A stretch of 64,000 nucleotides of DNA, taken from contig NZ_JAESWA010000022.1 in NCBI RefSeq assembly GCF_016765615.1, positions 583,542-647,541 on the forward strand, given 5' to 3'. A program made the translations under genes and the position numbers. The stretch is from Clostridium paridis. GTDB taxonomy: Bacteria > Bacillota > Clostridia > Clostridiales > Clostridiaceae. This document shows, in pieces, positions 51,872 through 61,118 of this stretch. The notes under the pieces were generated by a model, which saw only the letters and a program-made list of their open reading frames with translations, ran no database searches and had not been told where the DNA came from. Within the stretch, counting starts at the first letter, position 1. Each line of letters starts with the position of its first letter.

Positions 51872-51940
51872 ACTTCTTCTCCTCCTTTGATATTTTCTTT
51901 TCCTTATATACTATTCACATAAGCTTACATAGGTGAAAAC

Positions 51941-52042
51941 ATAGGGTTTTCTATAGGAAACTTAACTTATTCTTGTTTGAAAATGTCAGTTTCTAGACAT
52001 TTTCAGGCATGAATAGTTATTAGTTGAACTTAAAACCCTATA
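51941..52042. repeat. Palindromic repeat, copy 2 of 3, with an inner hairpin inserted
   Basis: Arms ATAGGGTTTT (51941-51950) and AAAACCCTAT (52032-52041) match copies 1 and 3. After CTTAACTT an extra stretch of about 60 nt carries a second hairpin TGAAAATGTC / GACATTTTCA (51978-52005). The 380-bp gap around it has no gene. Confidence 0.7.
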
Positions 52043-52089
52043 GTAAACGCTTATATAAAATACAACATTTTTATTATGCTAATTTTAAT

Positions 52090-52148
52090 ATTATTCTGAA
52101 AATATTTAAAAATATCATATTGTAATTTAATAAGCATTGTGTTAATAT
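52090..52148 (+). promoter_or_regulatory. livJ promoter with a CodY-like box
   Basis: ATTATTCTGAAAATA (52090-52104) matches 12 of 15 positions of the CodY consensus AATTTTCWGAAAATT. It lies just upstream of TTGTAA (52120-52125) and TAATAT (52143-52148), 17 bp apart. CodY represses branched-chain amino acid uptake genes in many Firmicutes. Confidence 0.5.
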
Positions 52149-52252
52149 ATCAATAACGATTTTTAAATATATTTAATTAATTAATCAACTTACGCTCATT
52201 TTGTTGATAATTTATCAAATTGAAATTTTAAAAACTTAAGGGGGATTTATTT

Positions 52253-53398
52253 ATGAAGAAAAAGATTCTTGCAACTGTAATGGCTACTTTAGTAGTTGCT
52301 GCAGCATTTACTGGATGTTCATCCAAAAAATCAGATAGCGGAGACACTATTAAGATAGGTGGAATTGGTCCTTTAACTGGTAAGGCCTCCACGTATGGTC
52401 AGTCTGTTAAAGAAGGGGCCGAGCTATATCAAGATGAAATTAATAATGCCGGTGGAATTAACGGTAAGAAAGTACAATTCGTATTTGAAGATGATGAAGC
52501 TGATCCAAATAAAGCTATACAAGCTTTCAACAAACTTGTAGATGATGAAGGGGTTACTGCAATTTTAGGTGCTGTAACATCTGGAGCTTCAAAAGCTGTA
52601 GGACCTTTAGCTACATCAAAATCAATTCCTATGATTACACCATCTTCAACTGAGCCAAACATAACTAAAGACGGTGGAGATTTTGTATTTAGAGGATGTT
52701 TTATAGATTCTTATCAAGGTAAAATCCTTGCTAAATATACAACTGATTCATTAAAGAAGAAAAAAGCAGCTGTATTATATAATGTTGCATCTGATTACTC
52801 TAAAGGTATAGCTGATGCATACAAAGCAGAACTTGAGAAAAATGGTGGTACTGTAGCTGAATTCTTGACTTACAATGACAGTGATAAAGACTTCAATGCA
52901 CAACTAACAAAAATCAAAGCTTCTAATCCAGATGTTTTAGTACTTCCTGATTATTATAATGTTGTTGGTCTTATTGCTAAACAAGCAAAAGATATGGGAA
53001 TAAATGCTCAATTATTAGGTGGAGATGGCTGGGAATCTCAAGATCTTACTAAGATTGGTGGAACAGCTGTAAATGGAGCTCTTTATTTAAATCACTACTA
53101 TACTCAAGATACTGATAAAAATGTTTCTGATTTTGTTAGTGCTTACAAAAAGAAATTCAGTAAAGATCCAGATGCATTTGCTGCTTTAGCATATGACTCA
53201 GCAAAAATCTTAGTTAAAGCAATCGAAGCTGCAAAATCAACTGATGGAGATAAAATAAGAGAACAATTATTAAAAACAGATCTACAAGTAGTTACTGGAA
53301 AAGTTACATTCGATGCTGACAGAACTGCAGTTAAAGGAGCAGTAATTATTAAAGTAGATGGAGATAAGAAGACTTTAGTAGATAAGGTTCAACCTTAA
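52253..53398 (+). CDS. livJ: Branched-chain amino acid ABC transporter substrate-binding lipoprotein
   Basis: 381 residues. Lipoprotein signal with lipobox FTGC (Cys near 22), then a type I periplasmic-binding fold (KIGGIGPLTGKASTYG, then LGAVTSGASKAV). It binds leucine, isoleucine or valine outside the membrane and delivers them to LivHMGF encoded next. GGGGG precedes the ATG. Ligand is assigned from the operon, since related proteins bind other amino acids. Confidence 0.92.
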   Translation: MKKKILATVMATLVVAAAFTGCSSKKSDSGDTIKIGGIGPLTGKASTYGQSVKEGAELYQDEINNAGGINGKKVQFVFEDDEADPNKAIQAFNKLVDDEGVTAILGAVTSGASKAVGPLATSKSIPMITPSSTEPNITKDGGDFVFRGCFIDSYQGKILAKYTTDSLKKKKAAVLYNVASDYSKGIADAYKAELEKNGGTVAEFLTYNDSDKDFNAQLTKIKASNPDVLVLPDYYNVVGLIAKQAKDMGINAQLLGGDGWESQDLTKIGGTAVNGALYLNHYYTQDTDKNVSDFVSAYKKKFSKDPDAFAALAYDSAKILVKAIEAAKSTDGDKIREQLLKTDLQVVTGKVTFDADRTAVKGAVIIKVDGDKKTLVDKVQP

Positions 53399-53421
53399 TA
53401 TTACATTAGGAGGAGTATTAT

Positions 53422-54297
53422 ATGGAGCTTTTACAACAATTAATAAATGGCTTGGCATTAGGTAGTGTGTATGCCCTCCTTGCTATAGGTTATACAATGG
53501 TGTACGGTATAATAAAGCTTATTAATTTTGCTCACGGAGATATTTTTATGGCAGGAGCCTTTGCAGGTTTCTATGCCTCAACAAAATTAGGCTTATCATT
53601 GATACCAACTTTAATAGTATCAATGTTTGCTGCAGCATTACTAGGTATTATAATCGAGAAGGTTGCTTATAAACCTCTTAGAAATTCACCTAGAATAACA
53701 CTTTTAATTACTGCAATAGGTGTTTCTCTACTACTTGAACATGGTATGAGGTTTTTAGTTGGTCCTGATCCAAAACCATTCCCTGATTTATTCCCTGTAG
53801 GAACTATAAATATTGGATCTCTACACATAAATGGAAAAATACTTTTAATGCTTGGGGTATCTGCGTTACTTGTTTTACTCCTTCAATATATAATATATAA
53901 AACAAAGGTTGGAAAGGCTATGAGAGCAGCTTCTCAAGATATGGAAGCTGCCTCCCTAATGGGAATAAACGTTAATAATATCATTTCTCTTACCTTTGCT
54001 ATAGGTTCTGCTTTAGCTGGAATTGCAGGTGTTTTAGTTGCAATAGCTTATCCAAGTATTGATCCTTATATGGGAATGATGCCTGGTCTAAAGGCTTTCG
54101 TTGCAGCTGTTGTTGGAGGAATAGGAAGCATACCAGGTGCATTACTTGGTGGAATAGTTATGGGAATATCTGAAACCCTAACAAAAGCATATATTTCAAC
54201 ATCTTTATCAGATGCTATAGCTTTTGGATTATTAATAATTGTTCTCCTATTTAAACCTACTGGTTTACTTGGGGACAAGACTAAAGAGAAAGTGTAG
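53422..54297 (+). CDS. livH: Branched-chain amino acid ABC transporter permease LivH
   Basis: 291 residues with eight or so membrane helices. Conserved ALLAIGYTMVYGIIKLINFAHG at the start of the family is visible (given as residues about 18-40), then ASQDMEAASLMGIN and the AVVGGIGSIPGALLGG segment near 220-235. It forms the membrane channel with LivM. AGGAGG precedes the ATG, 24 bp after livJ. Confidence 0.95.
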   Translation: MELLQQLINGLALGSVYALLAIGYTMVYGIIKLINFAHGDIFMAGAFAGFYASTKLGLSLIPTLIVSMFAAALLGIIIEKVAYKPLRNSPRITLLITAIGVSLLLEHGMRFLVGPDPKPFPDLFPVGTINIGSLHINGKILLMLGVSALLVLLLQYIIYKTKVGKAMRAASQDMEAASLMGINVNNIISLTFAIGSALAGIAGVLVAIAYPSIDPYMGMMPGLKAFVAAVVGGIGSIPGALLGGIVMGISETLTKAYISTSLSDAIAFGLLIIVLLFKPTGLLGDKTKEKV

Positions 54298-54306
54298 GTG
54301 AAGAAT

Positions 54307-55263
54307 ATGAAGAATAATATAAACTCAAAATTAAAACCTATTATCATATTAGTTTCTTTAATAGTAACCTATTTTGTACTTTCCATTTTAATGAAAAATC
54401 ATATTATTAACTCTTATTATGGCGGAATCATAATACTTGTATGTATTAATATAATTTTAGCGGCATCATTAAATTTAGTAGTTGGATTTACCGGACAGCT
54501 AGCATTAGGACATGCCGGATTTATGGTAATTGGTGCATATGTTTCAGCTTATTTATCAATCCACTATAAGCTTCCGTTTATTGTTGTATTATTAGTTGGT
54601 GGATTAGTTGCAGGACTACTCTCTCTTGTTATTGGTATTCCTACTCTAAAATTAAAAGGAGACTACTTTGCTATTGCAACCCTAGCTTTTGGTGAAATAA
54701 TTAAAGGAATAATTATGAATACTGAAGCTGTAGGTGGTGCTAGAGGTTTAAGCAGAATACCAAAACACACAGATTTTACTTGGGCATTTATCATAATGGT
54801 TTTAACTATCTTAGTTATATATAATATAATTCATTCTTCTCAAGGAAGAGCAATGATCTCAATTAGAGAAAATGAAATTGCTGCAGAAGCTATGGGAGTA
54901 AATACTTTTAAATACAAGGTTATGGCATTTATTATAGCTGCTTTCTTTGCTGGTGTTGCTGGTGGTCTTCTTGCTCATAATACTATGTTCATTCAACCAC
55001 AATCCTTTGACTTTATGAAGTCAATAGAAATATTAACCTTCGTGGTATTAGGTGGAATGGGATCTTTATCAGGTTCAGTATTAGCCACTATTATATTAAC
55101 ATTCTTACCAGAATATTTAAGAGGATTAAAAGACTTAAAGAATATCATCTATCCTATTGCATTAATAGTATTAATGATATTCAGACCTCAAGGATTACTT
55201 GGAACTAAAGAGATATCATTCAAAATATTTTCTAAAATATTACCTAAAGGAAAGGAGAGCTAA
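54307..55263 (+). CDS. livM: Branched-chain amino acid ABC transporter permease LivM
   Basis: 318 residues from ATG 54307, six bases after AGGTG; a GTG at 54298 is less likely. About ten membrane helices. NLVVGFTGQLALGHAGFM and VLGGMGSLSGSVLA are family motifs, and RENEIAAEAMGVN is the ATPase-coupling loop. Partner of LivH. It is coupled to livH by a 9-bp gap and followed by livG after 3 bp. Confidence 0.95.
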   Translation: MKNNINSKLKPIIILVSLIVTYFVLSILMKNHIINSYYGGIIILVCINIILAASLNLVVGFTGQLALGHAGFMVIGAYVSAYLSIHYKLPFIVVLLVGGLVAGLLSLVIGIPTLKLKGDYFAIATLAFGEIIKGIIMNTEAVGGARGLSRIPKHTDFTWAFIIMVLTILVIYNIIHSSQGRAMISIRENEIAAEAMGVNTFKYKVMAFIIAAFFAGVAGGLLAHNTMFIQPQSFDFMKSIEILTFVVLGGMGSLSGSVLATIILTFLPEYLRGLKDLKNIIYPIALIVLMIFRPQGLLGTKEISFKIFSKILPKGKES

Positions 55264-55266
55264 CCC

Positions 55267-56025
55267 ATGTTAAAGGTTGATAACTTATCCATACAATTTG
55301 GCGGACTTAAAGCTGTTTCTGATTTTTCTCTTGAAATAGGCGAAAAGCAAATCGTAGGTTTAATTGGTCCAAACGGAGCTGGTAAAACTACAATTTTTAA
55401 CCTCTTAACTGGAGTTTATGCTCCTACTGAAGGTACTATAGCTTATTTAGGAGAAAATATTCACGGCCTAAAGCCTTATAATATAACTCAAAAGAAAATA
55501 GCAAGAACATTTCAAAATATAAGATTATTTTCAAATTTATCTGTAATAGATAATATAAAGATAAGCTTTAATTATAGAGTTAAATATAATGTTTTTGATT
55601 CAATTTTTAGAACTCCTAGATTCATAAAGGAAGAAAAGGAAATAGAAGCACAAGCATTAGAATATTTATCGTATTTTGACCTTGATTCAAAGAAGGATGA
55701 ATTAGCAAAAAATCTTTCCTACGGAGAACAAAGAAGACTAGAGATTGTAAGAGCTCTTGCAGCTGATCCAAAGCTAATATTATTAGATGAACCTGCTGCT
55801 GGTATGAATCCACAAGAAACTCAAGAACTTATGAAAATGATAAACTGGACAAAAGACAAATTTAATATCTCAGTTCTGCTTATTGAACATGATATGAAAC
55901 TTGTAATGGGAATTTGTGAAAAGATAACTGTTCTAGATTACGGTAAAAAGATTGCAGAAGGTACACCTGAAGAAATAAAGAGAAATCCTAAGGTTATAGA
56001 AGCGTACCTTGGGGAAGGAGCTTAA
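55267..56025 (+). CDS. livG: Branched-chain amino acid ABC transporter ATPase LivG
   Basis: 252 residues. Walker A GPNGAGKTT (near 37), the signature LSYGEQRRLEI, Walker B LILLDEPAAGMNP and the switch His in LIEHDMKLVM. The long TFQNIRLF and IEKYN-like middle is typical of LivG. It energises the LivHM pore from the cytoplasm. Confidence 0.96.
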   Translation: MLKVDNLSIQFGGLKAVSDFSLEIGEKQIVGLIGPNGAGKTTIFNLLTGVYAPTEGTIAYLGENIHGLKPYNITQKKIARTFQNIRLFSNLSVIDNIKISFNYRVKYNVFDSIFRTPRFIKEEKEIEAQALEYLSYFDLDSKKDELAKNLSYGEQRRLEIVRALAADPKLILLDEPAAGMNPQETQELMKMINWTKDKFNISVLLIEHDMKLVMGICEKITVLDYGKKIAEGTPEEIKRNPKVIEAYLGEGA

Positions 56026-56027
56026 TC

Positions 56028-56732
56028 ATGCTAAAGATAGATAACTTAAATGTATATTATGAAGGAATTCACGCTCTGAAAGATATTTCTCTTGAAGTAA
56101 ATCAAGGTGAAATAGTAACCTTAATAGGTGCAAATGGTGCTGGAAAAACTTCTACTCTTAGAGCTATTTCTGGATTGGTTCCATACAAATCTGGAGATAT
56201 AAACTTTAAAGGAAATGCTCTTAAGACTATAGCTCCACATAAAATACTTTCTCTAGGCCTTTCTCATGTTCCAGAAGGAAGAAAAATCTTCCCTGAGCTT
56301 ACTGTAATGGAGAATCTAGAACTTGGAGCATATTTAAGAAAAGATAAGAAGGGGATTGCTACCGATATGGAATCAATCTTCACTAAATTCCCTAGATTAA
56401 AAGAAAGAATCAAACAAAGAGCCGGTACTTTATCAGGTGGAGAACAACAAATGCTTGCCATGGGAAGAGCTTTAATGTGCAGACCTGAAATGATTTTACT
56501 TGATGAGCCTTCAATGGGATTAGCTCCTCTTGTTGTTAAAGGAATTTTTGACACAATACAAGAAATTAATGCAGGTGGAACTACAGTATTATTAGTTGAA
56601 CAAAATGCTCATATGGCCTTATCTATAGCTGATAGAGCTTATGTTTTAGAAACAGGTTCAATTGTATTAGAAGGTAATGCAAAAGAACTATTACAAGATG
56701 ATAAGATAAGAAGTGCATATCTTGGAGAATAG
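56028..56732 (+). CDS. livF: Branched-chain amino acid ABC transporter ATPase LivF
   Basis: 234 residues. Walker A GANGAGKTS, RAISGLVPY, the VPEGRKIFPELTVMENLELG block typical of LivF, signature LSGGEQQMLAM and Walker B MILLDEPSMGLAP. Pairs with LivG. Last gene of the operon, 12 bp before a long terminator. Confidence 0.96.
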   Translation: MLKIDNLNVYYEGIHALKDISLEVNQGEIVTLIGANGAGKTSTLRAISGLVPYKSGDINFKGNALKTIAPHKILSLGLSHVPEGRKIFPELTVMENLELGAYLRKDKKGIATDMESIFTKFPRLKERIKQRAGTLSGGEQQMLAMGRALMCRPEMILLDEPSMGLAPLVVKGIFDTIQEINAGGTTVLLVEQNAHMALSIADRAYVLETGSIVLEGNAKELLQDDKIRSAYLGE

Positions 56733-56737
56733 CATAT

Positions 56738-56774
56738 AAAATCCCCCTAGAATATTAAATATTCTAGGGGGATT
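56738..56774. terminator. Bidirectional terminator between livF and the M18 aminopeptidase
   Basis: AAATCCCCCTAGAATATT and its complement form an 18-bp perfect inverted repeat around one base, with GC-rich middle, flanked by A and T tracts. Confidence 0.9.
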
Positions 56775-56785
56775 TATTAATTATT

Positions 56786-58186
56786 TTAAGCTTCCTTTAA
56801 GAATGCTTCATATCCTCTCATAGTTTCATAAATATCTGCTTTGCTAGCTACTTCCCATGGTGCATGCATATTATGAAGGGCTATTCCACAGTCTATTACT
56901 TGCATATTGTATTGAGCAAGTATATATGCTATGGTTCCTCCGCCACCTTGGTCAACCTTTCCAAGTTCACCAGTTTGCCAAGTTACATTATGTTTTTCCA
57001 TTATTCTTCTGATATATGCTACATATTCTGCGTTTGCATCATTTGAGCCTGATTTTCCTCTTGCTCCAGTGTATTTACTAAATACAATTCCTTTTCCAAA
57101 GTATGCTGTATTATTTTTTTCTACAACACTTGGGAAATTAGGATCAAATGCAACTGTAACATCTGAAGAAAGCATATGTGAGTTATTCAATGCTCTTCTA
57201 AGCTTTAGTTCTGAATACTCACCTTTTCTATCCAATATCTCAGCTACAATATTTTCAAAGAATCTTGATTGCATTCCTGTAGCTCCTACACTACCTATTT
57301 CCTCTTTATCAACAAATAATGCAACGCATGTTCTATCAGTCTTTTCAATAGCCATTAAAGCTTCAAAGCTTGTATATGCGCATATTCTATCATCATGGCC
57401 ATATCCCATAACCATACTTCTATCCAAACCGTAGTCTCTAGCTTTTCCTGCTGGGACTATTTCTAGTTCTGCTGAAACAAAATCTTCTTCTTCTACTCCG
57501 TATTTTTCATTAAATAATGCTAAAATATTTTCTTTAACTCTCTCTTTAGCATCCTTATCTTTTATTGGCATTGAACCAACTAAAACATTAAGATCTTCAC
57601 CTTCAATTACTACATTTGCTTTCTTTTCTAATTGCTTTGATGCAAGGTGAATTAATAAATCTGATACTCCTACAACTGGATCATTTTCATCTTCGCCTAC
57701 ATTAAGCTTTATAACAGTTCCGTCCTTTTTAACTAAGACTCCATGAATTGCTAGTGGAATAGTAACCCATTGATACTTTTTTACCCCACCATAGTAATGA
57801 GTATCAAATAAAGCTAACCCACCATCTTCATAAAGTGGATTTTGCTTTAAATCTAATCTAGGTGAATCTAAATGAGCACCTAGAATTCTTAATCCCTTTT
57901 CTAAAGGTTCTGACCCAATTAGAAATAAAGCTAAAGTTTTTCCCATATTATTTGCATAAACTTTATCTCCAGCCTTTAATACTTCTCCATTATCAATTAT
58001 GTTTTGTAAATTTCTATATCCATTATTTTCTGCAAGTTCTATAAGTTCATCCACTGATTCTCTTTCAGTCTTGCATTTAGATATAAAATCTTTATATCTA
58101 TCACTTAGTTCAAAAACTTTTTTTAAGTCATCTTTAGAATATTTATCCCAAGCTAAGGAATATTCTTTTTTTAATTTTTTACTCAT
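56786..58186 (-). CDS. M18-family aminopeptidase
   Basis: 466 residues from ATG 58186 (GGGAGGT six bases upstream); the longer frame to 58279 overlaps a repeat and lacks a ribosome binding site. Two-zinc ligands: His in LGAHLDSPRLD, Asp/Glu in FVDKEEIGSVG, Asp in GYGHDDRICAY, and His in LHNMHAPWEV. It removes acidic or neutral N-terminal residues from peptides in the cytosol. Length matches the family. Confidence 0.93.
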   Translation of the reverse strand: MSKKLKKEYSLAWDKYSKDDLKKVFELSDRYKDFISKCKTERESVDELIELAENNGYRNLQNIIDNGEVLKAGDKVYANNMGKTLALFLIGSEPLEKGLRILGAHLDSPRLDLKQNPLYEDGGLALFDTHYYGGVKKYQWVTIPLAIHGVLVKKDGTVIKLNVGEDENDPVVGVSDLLIHLASKQLEKKANVVIEGEDLNVLVGSMPIKDKDAKERVKENILALFNEKYGVEEEDFVSAELEIVPAGKARDYGLDRSMVMGYGHDDRICAYTSFEALMAIEKTDRTCVALFVDKEEIGSVGATGMQSRFFENIVAEILDRKGEYSELKLRRALNNSHMLSSDVTVAFDPNFPSVVEKNNTAYFGKGIVFSKYTGARGKSGSNDANAEYVAYIRRIMEKHNVTWQTGELGKVDQGGGGTIAYILAQYNMQVIDCGIALHNMHAPWEVASKADIYETMRGYEAFLKEA

Positions 58187-58257
58187 GTTTAAACCTCCCA
58201 TGTCTTTTTTTATAATTTTACACTTATTTATATGGAATATCAAACCAATAGATGTTT

Positions 58258-58297
58258 TATATGGTTTCTTATAGGACACTTAACTTAAAACCTTATA
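58258..58297. repeat. Palindromic repeat, copy 3 of 3
   Basis: Arms TATATGGTTT / AAACCTTATA around CTTATAGGACACTTAACTT. The centre is the same as in copies at 44136-44175 and 51941-52042. It lies 1 bp from the CorA-like stop. Confidence 0.65.
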
Positions 58298-58298
58298 A

Positions 58299-59228
58299 CT
58301 ATATCATTCTATGCTTTTTAAAATAAAACAACATTGTTATAACTATTCCCCCCATAAAAATAAGTATTCCAAAAAACGCAAAATTATTTTCTTTAAATGG
58401 CATATGATCAAAACTCATTGAAAATACAGCTGTAATAAGCTCTAATGGTAGAAATACTGTTGTTACCACAGTAAAAACCTTCATTAAATCATTTGTCTTA
58501 TTCGATATTTCAGCTTCATAAGCTTCTCTTACCATTGCTAGATCTTGTGTTAAATTCTCAATAGCCTTCATTAGTTTTGAGATTTTATTATCTATATTCT
58601 TAAAATAAATCATATAATTATCTGAAATTATTCCATTTTCATTTGCAAGTAATGCATCTCCTATATATCGTAACGGATTGAGTATTTTACGTATTTTGTA
58701 TGTTTGACCTCTTAAAAATACAAGTTCTCTTATTTGATTCGAATGAGGAGATCTTAATATTTCTAATTCTACCTTATCAGCCATTTCTTCAACTAGTGAT
58801 ATACAATTATAGTTTCTTAATATTAATCTATCTAGAATATAATATAGAACTATTTCTGGCTTACCTTTATCTTTTAACATAAAACAATTTCTGTTCTTTT
58901 TTATATCTTTTATAAATTCTTCTAATACCGGTATTCTGTCTTTATACACAGTAACTATGAAATTATGACTAAGGAAGATATTAAGCTCTTTAGAGATAAT
59001 ATCTTCCTCATAAATATCAAGTACATTTAATACCATAAAAATATAATCATTGTAAAAATGAATCTGAGCTTCTTGTGAAAAATCCTTACATTCTTGTATA
59101 CATTCCTCATCAAGTACAAGGTTCAATACTTCAATTTCTTCTGCATGAAGTATGATCCAATATAAACTCTTTTCCTGTTCCCAACTATCAACTTCTTTGA
59201 ACTTATTTGATATATCATAAATTATCAT
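58299..59228 (-). CDS. CorA-like membrane protein with an altered GMN motif
   Basis: 309 residues from ATG 59228, with AAAGGTGA upstream. The cytoplasmic N-domain, long helices (about 140-245) and the two C-terminal membrane helices follow CorA. The normally invariant pore motif GMN is replaced: the segment reads ITAVFSMSFDHMPF, with SMS in its place. The acidic loop that follows is also shortened. Magnesium transport by the classical mechanism is therefore doubtful. It lies between hprK and the aminopeptidase on the same strand. Confidence 0.85.
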   Translation of the reverse strand: MIIYDISNKFKEVDSWEQEKSLYWIILHAEEIEVLNLVLDEECIQECKDFSQEAQIHFYNDYIFMVLNVLDIYEEDIISKELNIFLSHNFIVTVYKDRIPVLEEFIKDIKKNRNCFMLKDKGKPEIVLYYILDRLILRNYNCISLVEEMADKVELEILRSPHSNQIRELVFLRGQTYKIRKILNPLRYIGDALLANENGIISDNYMIYFKNIDNKISKLMKAIENLTQDLAMVREAYEAEISNKTNDLMKVFTVVTTVFLPLELITAVFSMSFDHMPFKENNFAFFGILIFMGGIVITMLFYFKKHRMI

Positions 59229-59313
59229 CTTCTCACCTTTAATAAATATTTCTAGATATATATTATGTTCCAAAAGATGAAATTTTATTATATTTACATA
59301 AATACCTGTTTTA

Positions 59314-60222
59314 TTATCCGTTCATTTTATTCATTCTGCTTTCAATTATGTCAACTGGAGTAACATCTGACATTAAGGAATATCTGTAATTAGCAGCTGC
59401 TGCTTCAATTATTACAGCTATATTTCTTCCTGGTCTTATTGGAACTATTAGCTTTCTCACATCAACACCTAATATATCCTGATAATCTGCATTAGTGCCT
59501 AATCTCTCATAATCTCCATCGTCTTTCCAATGTTCAAAATGTATTATTAGTTTTATATCTTTTGAAGGAATAACAGAGCTTAATCCATACAATGCAGTTA
59601 TGTCAATTATCCCCATTCCCCTAACTTCAAGCATTCCGAAAGTTATTTCAGGGGATGTCCCAATTAATTCTCCATCAATTGCTCTTATCTCCACTGCATC
59701 ATCTGTTACAATTCTATGACCTCTCTTTATTAATTCTAGTGCAGTTTCACTTTTTCCAATTCCACTTTCACCAGTTATTAATATTCCAATACCATACACA
59801 TCAACAAGAACTCCATGAAGTCTTGTTTCTGGAGCCATCTTATCTGCAAGGTACATTGTACATTTACTCATAAATTGTGTAGTCACCATATTACTTCTAA
59901 GTAACCATGATTTACTCTTTTCAGCCGCACTTACCAGTTCCTTATGAGGTTCTAAATCTCTTGTAATAATTAAACATGTTGAATCAAAACTAAAAAATTT
60001 ATTCAATCTCTTTTTTCTAATTTCTATCCCCATATCATCTAAAAAGCTCCATTCAGCTTTTCCTACTACCTGAATACGTTCCGGAGCAAAATAATTATAA
60101 AATCCTGCAAGCTGTAGTCCTGGTCTGTTTATATCACTTACACTTATTATCTTGTTAACTTCCCCTTTAACTAATACCTCTAGATCAAAATCCTTGATAA
60201 GCTTTTCTACTGTAACCTCCAT
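59314..60222 (-). CDS. hprK: HPr kinase/phosphorylase
   Basis: 302 residues from ATG 60222, with GAGGGTGG upstream. P-loop GESGIGKSE (near 155), the HprK signature LEVRGMGIIDI (near 200), and the GRNIAVIIEAAAANYR end are complete. It phosphorylates HPr at Ser for catabolite control, and reverses it. Downstream of a DUF896 gene and upstream of the CorA-like gene. Confidence 0.96.
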   Translation of the reverse strand: MEVTVEKLIKDFDLEVLVKGEVNKIISVSDINRPGLQLAGFYNYFAPERIQVVGKAEWSFLDDMGIEIRKKRLNKFFSFDSTCLIITRDLEPHKELVSAAEKSKSWLLRSNMVTTQFMSKCTMYLADKMAPETRLHGVLVDVYGIGILITGESGIGKSETALELIKRGHRIVTDDAVEIRAIDGELIGTSPEITFGMLEVRGMGIIDITALYGLSSVIPSKDIKLIIHFEHWKDDGDYERLGTNADYQDILGVDVRKLIVPIRPGRNIAVIIEAAAANYRYSLMSDVTPVDIIESRMNKMNG

Positions 60223-60242
60223 GCTAACCACCCTCATACAAA

Positions 60243-60425
60243 TTAATTATTAAACTTCTTTTTTGGTTTAATTCCACTTAATTGAGCTCTAAAATTATTT
60301 TTTACTAATTCTATATATTTTTTTCTCAGTTTATCCTGTTCCTCTTTTTCTATATCTGTTAGACCTTCTTCTTTACTTTTTTTATATAATTCATTTATTC
60401 TTGCGATTAATGCATCTTCATTCAT
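60243..60425 (-). CDS. DUF896/YnzC-family protein
   Basis: 60 residues: two helices (INELYKKSKEEGLTDIEKEE at 10-29, then KLRKKYIELVKNNFRAQL) and the QLSGIKPKKK end characteristic of the YnzC family. The function is unknown. Its start lies 355 bp from the divergent Spo0E-like gene. Confidence 0.9.
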   Translation of the reverse strand: MNEDALIARINELYKKSKEEGLTDIEKEEQDKLRKKYIELVKNNFRAQLSGIKPKKKFNN

Positions 60426-60675
60426 TACTTAATTTCTCCTTTGATTTCTAGAGTGTTTAAACTCTAATCAATATCTAATTTCTATAAAGAAATTATACCA
60501 CATGAGTGTAATTATTACTAACAAAAATCCCTCTGGTTTTAATACTTATAAATAATTTATATTTAATTGTATTAATTTAAATTACAATATATGTAATATA
60601 CTGTATAATTTAGAAGATATTTACTTTATATTGATAAAATTTACAATTTTTTATTAAATTATTGCTAAATTTCGA

Positions 60676-60764
60676 TTTACAATATTTTTCAATTTGGTAT
60701 AATATAGGTATAAGGACTAAGCATATAATATATGGTGCCATTCTTTACTTTTTTGCACCATATA
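60676..60764 (+). promoter_or_regulatory. Promoter and leader hairpin of the Spo0E-like gene
   Basis: TTTACA (60676-60681), a 16-bp spacer and TATAAT (60698-60703). Then a 10-bp inverted repeat TATATGGTGC / GCACCATATA (60729-60738 and 60755-60764) lies just upstream of the ribosome binding site. The rest of 60426-60675 is AT-rich with no gene. Confidence 0.55.
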
Positions 60765-60789
60765 AATTTTAGAGGATGGGGTGAAAGAA

Positions 60790-60999
60790 ATGAAAACAAA
60801 AACAATTCAACGCAGAATCAACTTAGAAAAGACTCTTTTAAATTTTTTATTAAAGTTTTTATCTCCAACCAATAGCTTTGTTATATACTTAAGTCAACAT
60901 TTGGACAAGCTTATAGTAAAAGGACAACTTCGTTTATACAAAAAATATAAAAGAAAGCATAGTAGAAGAAAAACTATTCCTTTACGATACACAGCTTAG
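60790..60999 (+). CDS. Spo0E-like aspartyl-phosphate phosphatase
   Basis: 69 residues from ATG 60790 after GGGGTGAAAG. A first helix (NLEKTLLNFLLKFL) and the second helix with VIYLSQHLDKLIVKG carry the Spo0E signature SQxLDxLI. A basic C-terminal tail follows. It would dephosphorylate Spo0A~P and delay sporulation. In frame after its TAG is a further open stretch of about 43 codons without a start. Confidence 0.75.
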   Translation: MKTKTIQRRINLEKTLLNFLLKFLSPTNSFVIYLSQHLDKLIVKGQLRLYKKYKRKHSRRKTIPLRYTA

Positions 61000-61118
61000 C
61001 TAAAAAAACTTAAAAATCAATTAACAAAGTTTTCAACACATATTTTAGATTTTAATCTAGACGAGATATATCTTAAATTAAATAAGATACTTGAATTATC
61101 TCACTTACTAAGAATAAT

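Noticed and set aside
56931-57434. 167-codon open frame on the plus strand
   Set aside because: It lies antisense inside the M18 aminopeptidase, has no ribosome binding site and reads as the mirror of conserved coding sequence.
60790-60999. Frameshifted or broken gene
   Set aside because: The Spo0E-like frame is complete, with its own start, signature and stop; only the continuation after the stop looks decayed.
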